This document shows, piece after piece, positions 63,674 through 64,000 of a stretch of DNA of 64,000 bases. Under the pieces are notes generated by a model. It saw only the letters and a list, made by a program, of their open reading frames with translations, had not been told where the DNA came from and made no database searches. This DNA comes from Semisulcospira habei (lineage: Eukaryota > Mollusca > Gastropoda > Semisulcospiridae), in NCBI GenBank assembly GCA_036245525.1, contig BTPG01000007.1:128899449-128963448 (forward strand), given 5' to 3'. How positions within the stretch are numbered: position 1 is the stretch's first letter; the number at the start of each line of letters is the position of its first letter. The translations under genes and the position numbers were made by a program.

Positions 63674-63778
63674 TAAACAGATAATTTCATCCTCCGAAAG
63701 TGACGAGTCTGAGCGCTGGCAGTGAATCGCCCTTCGGCACTTGATCCTCTTATCAGTCACTCTAACACCGTAGAGAGC

Positions 63779-63811
63779 CTTCGATTCGCCTAGGCTTCGA
63801 TTCGCCTAGGC
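63779..63811. repeat. 16 bp tandem duplication
   Basis: TTCGATTCGCCTAGGC occurs twice in a row. Confidence 0.8.
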
Positions 63812-63980
63812 GCCCAGAACTGACCAGGGAAGTACGCCTGTGTATTCACCAGGGGGGAAAGATAGGGAGCTCTTCTTTGATCTGCCAAGCGTGCGCAATA
63901 GTCCTGACGGACACGGGAAAACGAACTTGCATGACATGCAACAGCCATCCCTTCACACATCCGAGGATACAAATGTGTAC

Positions 63981-64000
63981 ATGAGGCACTGACTCTCATG
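63981..64000. repeat. PAL-A, cut by window end
   Basis: ATGAGGCACTGACTCTCATG fits a PAL-A left arm; the rest lies outside. Confidence 0.5.

Overview
The window reads as eukaryotic, intron-and-repeat type genomic DNA from an invertebrate animal. A lophotrochozoan, probably a mollusc, is my best inference, but the species cannot be fixed from sequence alone. The reasons are: no dense coding or operons; many long (CT/GA)n, (GT)n and poly-G/C tracts; 5'-truncated LINEs with target-site duplications (TSDs); tRNA-headed SINEs with GACGTTAAACCCC/(CAAT)n-type tails; and many short inverted-repeat elements flanked by TTAA. Almost none of the short reading frames look like genes; most are readings of palindromes and microsatellites.

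The dominant content is palindromic repeats. I use these labels. PAL-A is a ~66 bp near-perfect palindrome (ends GCAAGAGGCA/TGCCTCTTGC, about 48 full or partial copies), sometimes the core of a longer TTAA element, MITE-A. MITE-B is a ~180-230 bp TTAA element (ends TTAACCC/GGGTTAA) whose core is the palindrome TTCAAGGGT(G/A)GTGCCAGA...TTGGCGCC (about 32 copies). MITE-D and MITE-H are two further TTAA families. FB-C, FB-E, FB-F and FB-G are other foldbacks. TTAA targets with CCC-starting ends suggest piggyBac-mobilised non-autonomous elements (inference).

Layout. 0.24-2.07 kb: a decayed copy of an uncharacterised animal multicopy gene, broken by an FB-C foldback. 2.1-3.0 kb: unique DNA with three nuclear-receptor-like palindromes. 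3.0-12.3 kb: MITE-A/B/H and PAL-A copies, two LINE 3' fragments and microsatellites. 13.0-16.3 kb: a nested stack (MITE-H split by a 1.69 kb reverse-transcriptase LINE and a tRNA-SINE, the SINE itself split by SINE-2) bracketed by two MITE-B copies sharing TTAA with it. 16.3-31 kb: scattered palindromes, a pogo-like MITE, a 515 bp SINE-like insert and a second solo LINE 3' end. 31.4-32.4 kb: a possible first coding exon (ATG in a YY1-like context, then a good splice donor). 32.4-52.6 kb: more SINE-2 and MITE copies and several foldbacks with one arm amplified into tandem repeats, the largest being 19 x 31 bp at 39.0-39.6 kb. 53.06-54.06 kb (minus): the only long undamaged open frame, probably a terminal exon of an unknown protein. 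54.7-64 kb: more MITE-A/B/H, including a PIF/Harbinger-like deletion derivative inside MITE-H.

No gene pathway can be assembled. The most interesting biology is the behaviour of the palindromes: arms that co-vary within each copy, elements joined through one shared TTAA, loss of palindrome centres, and repeated conversion of one arm into a minisatellite.
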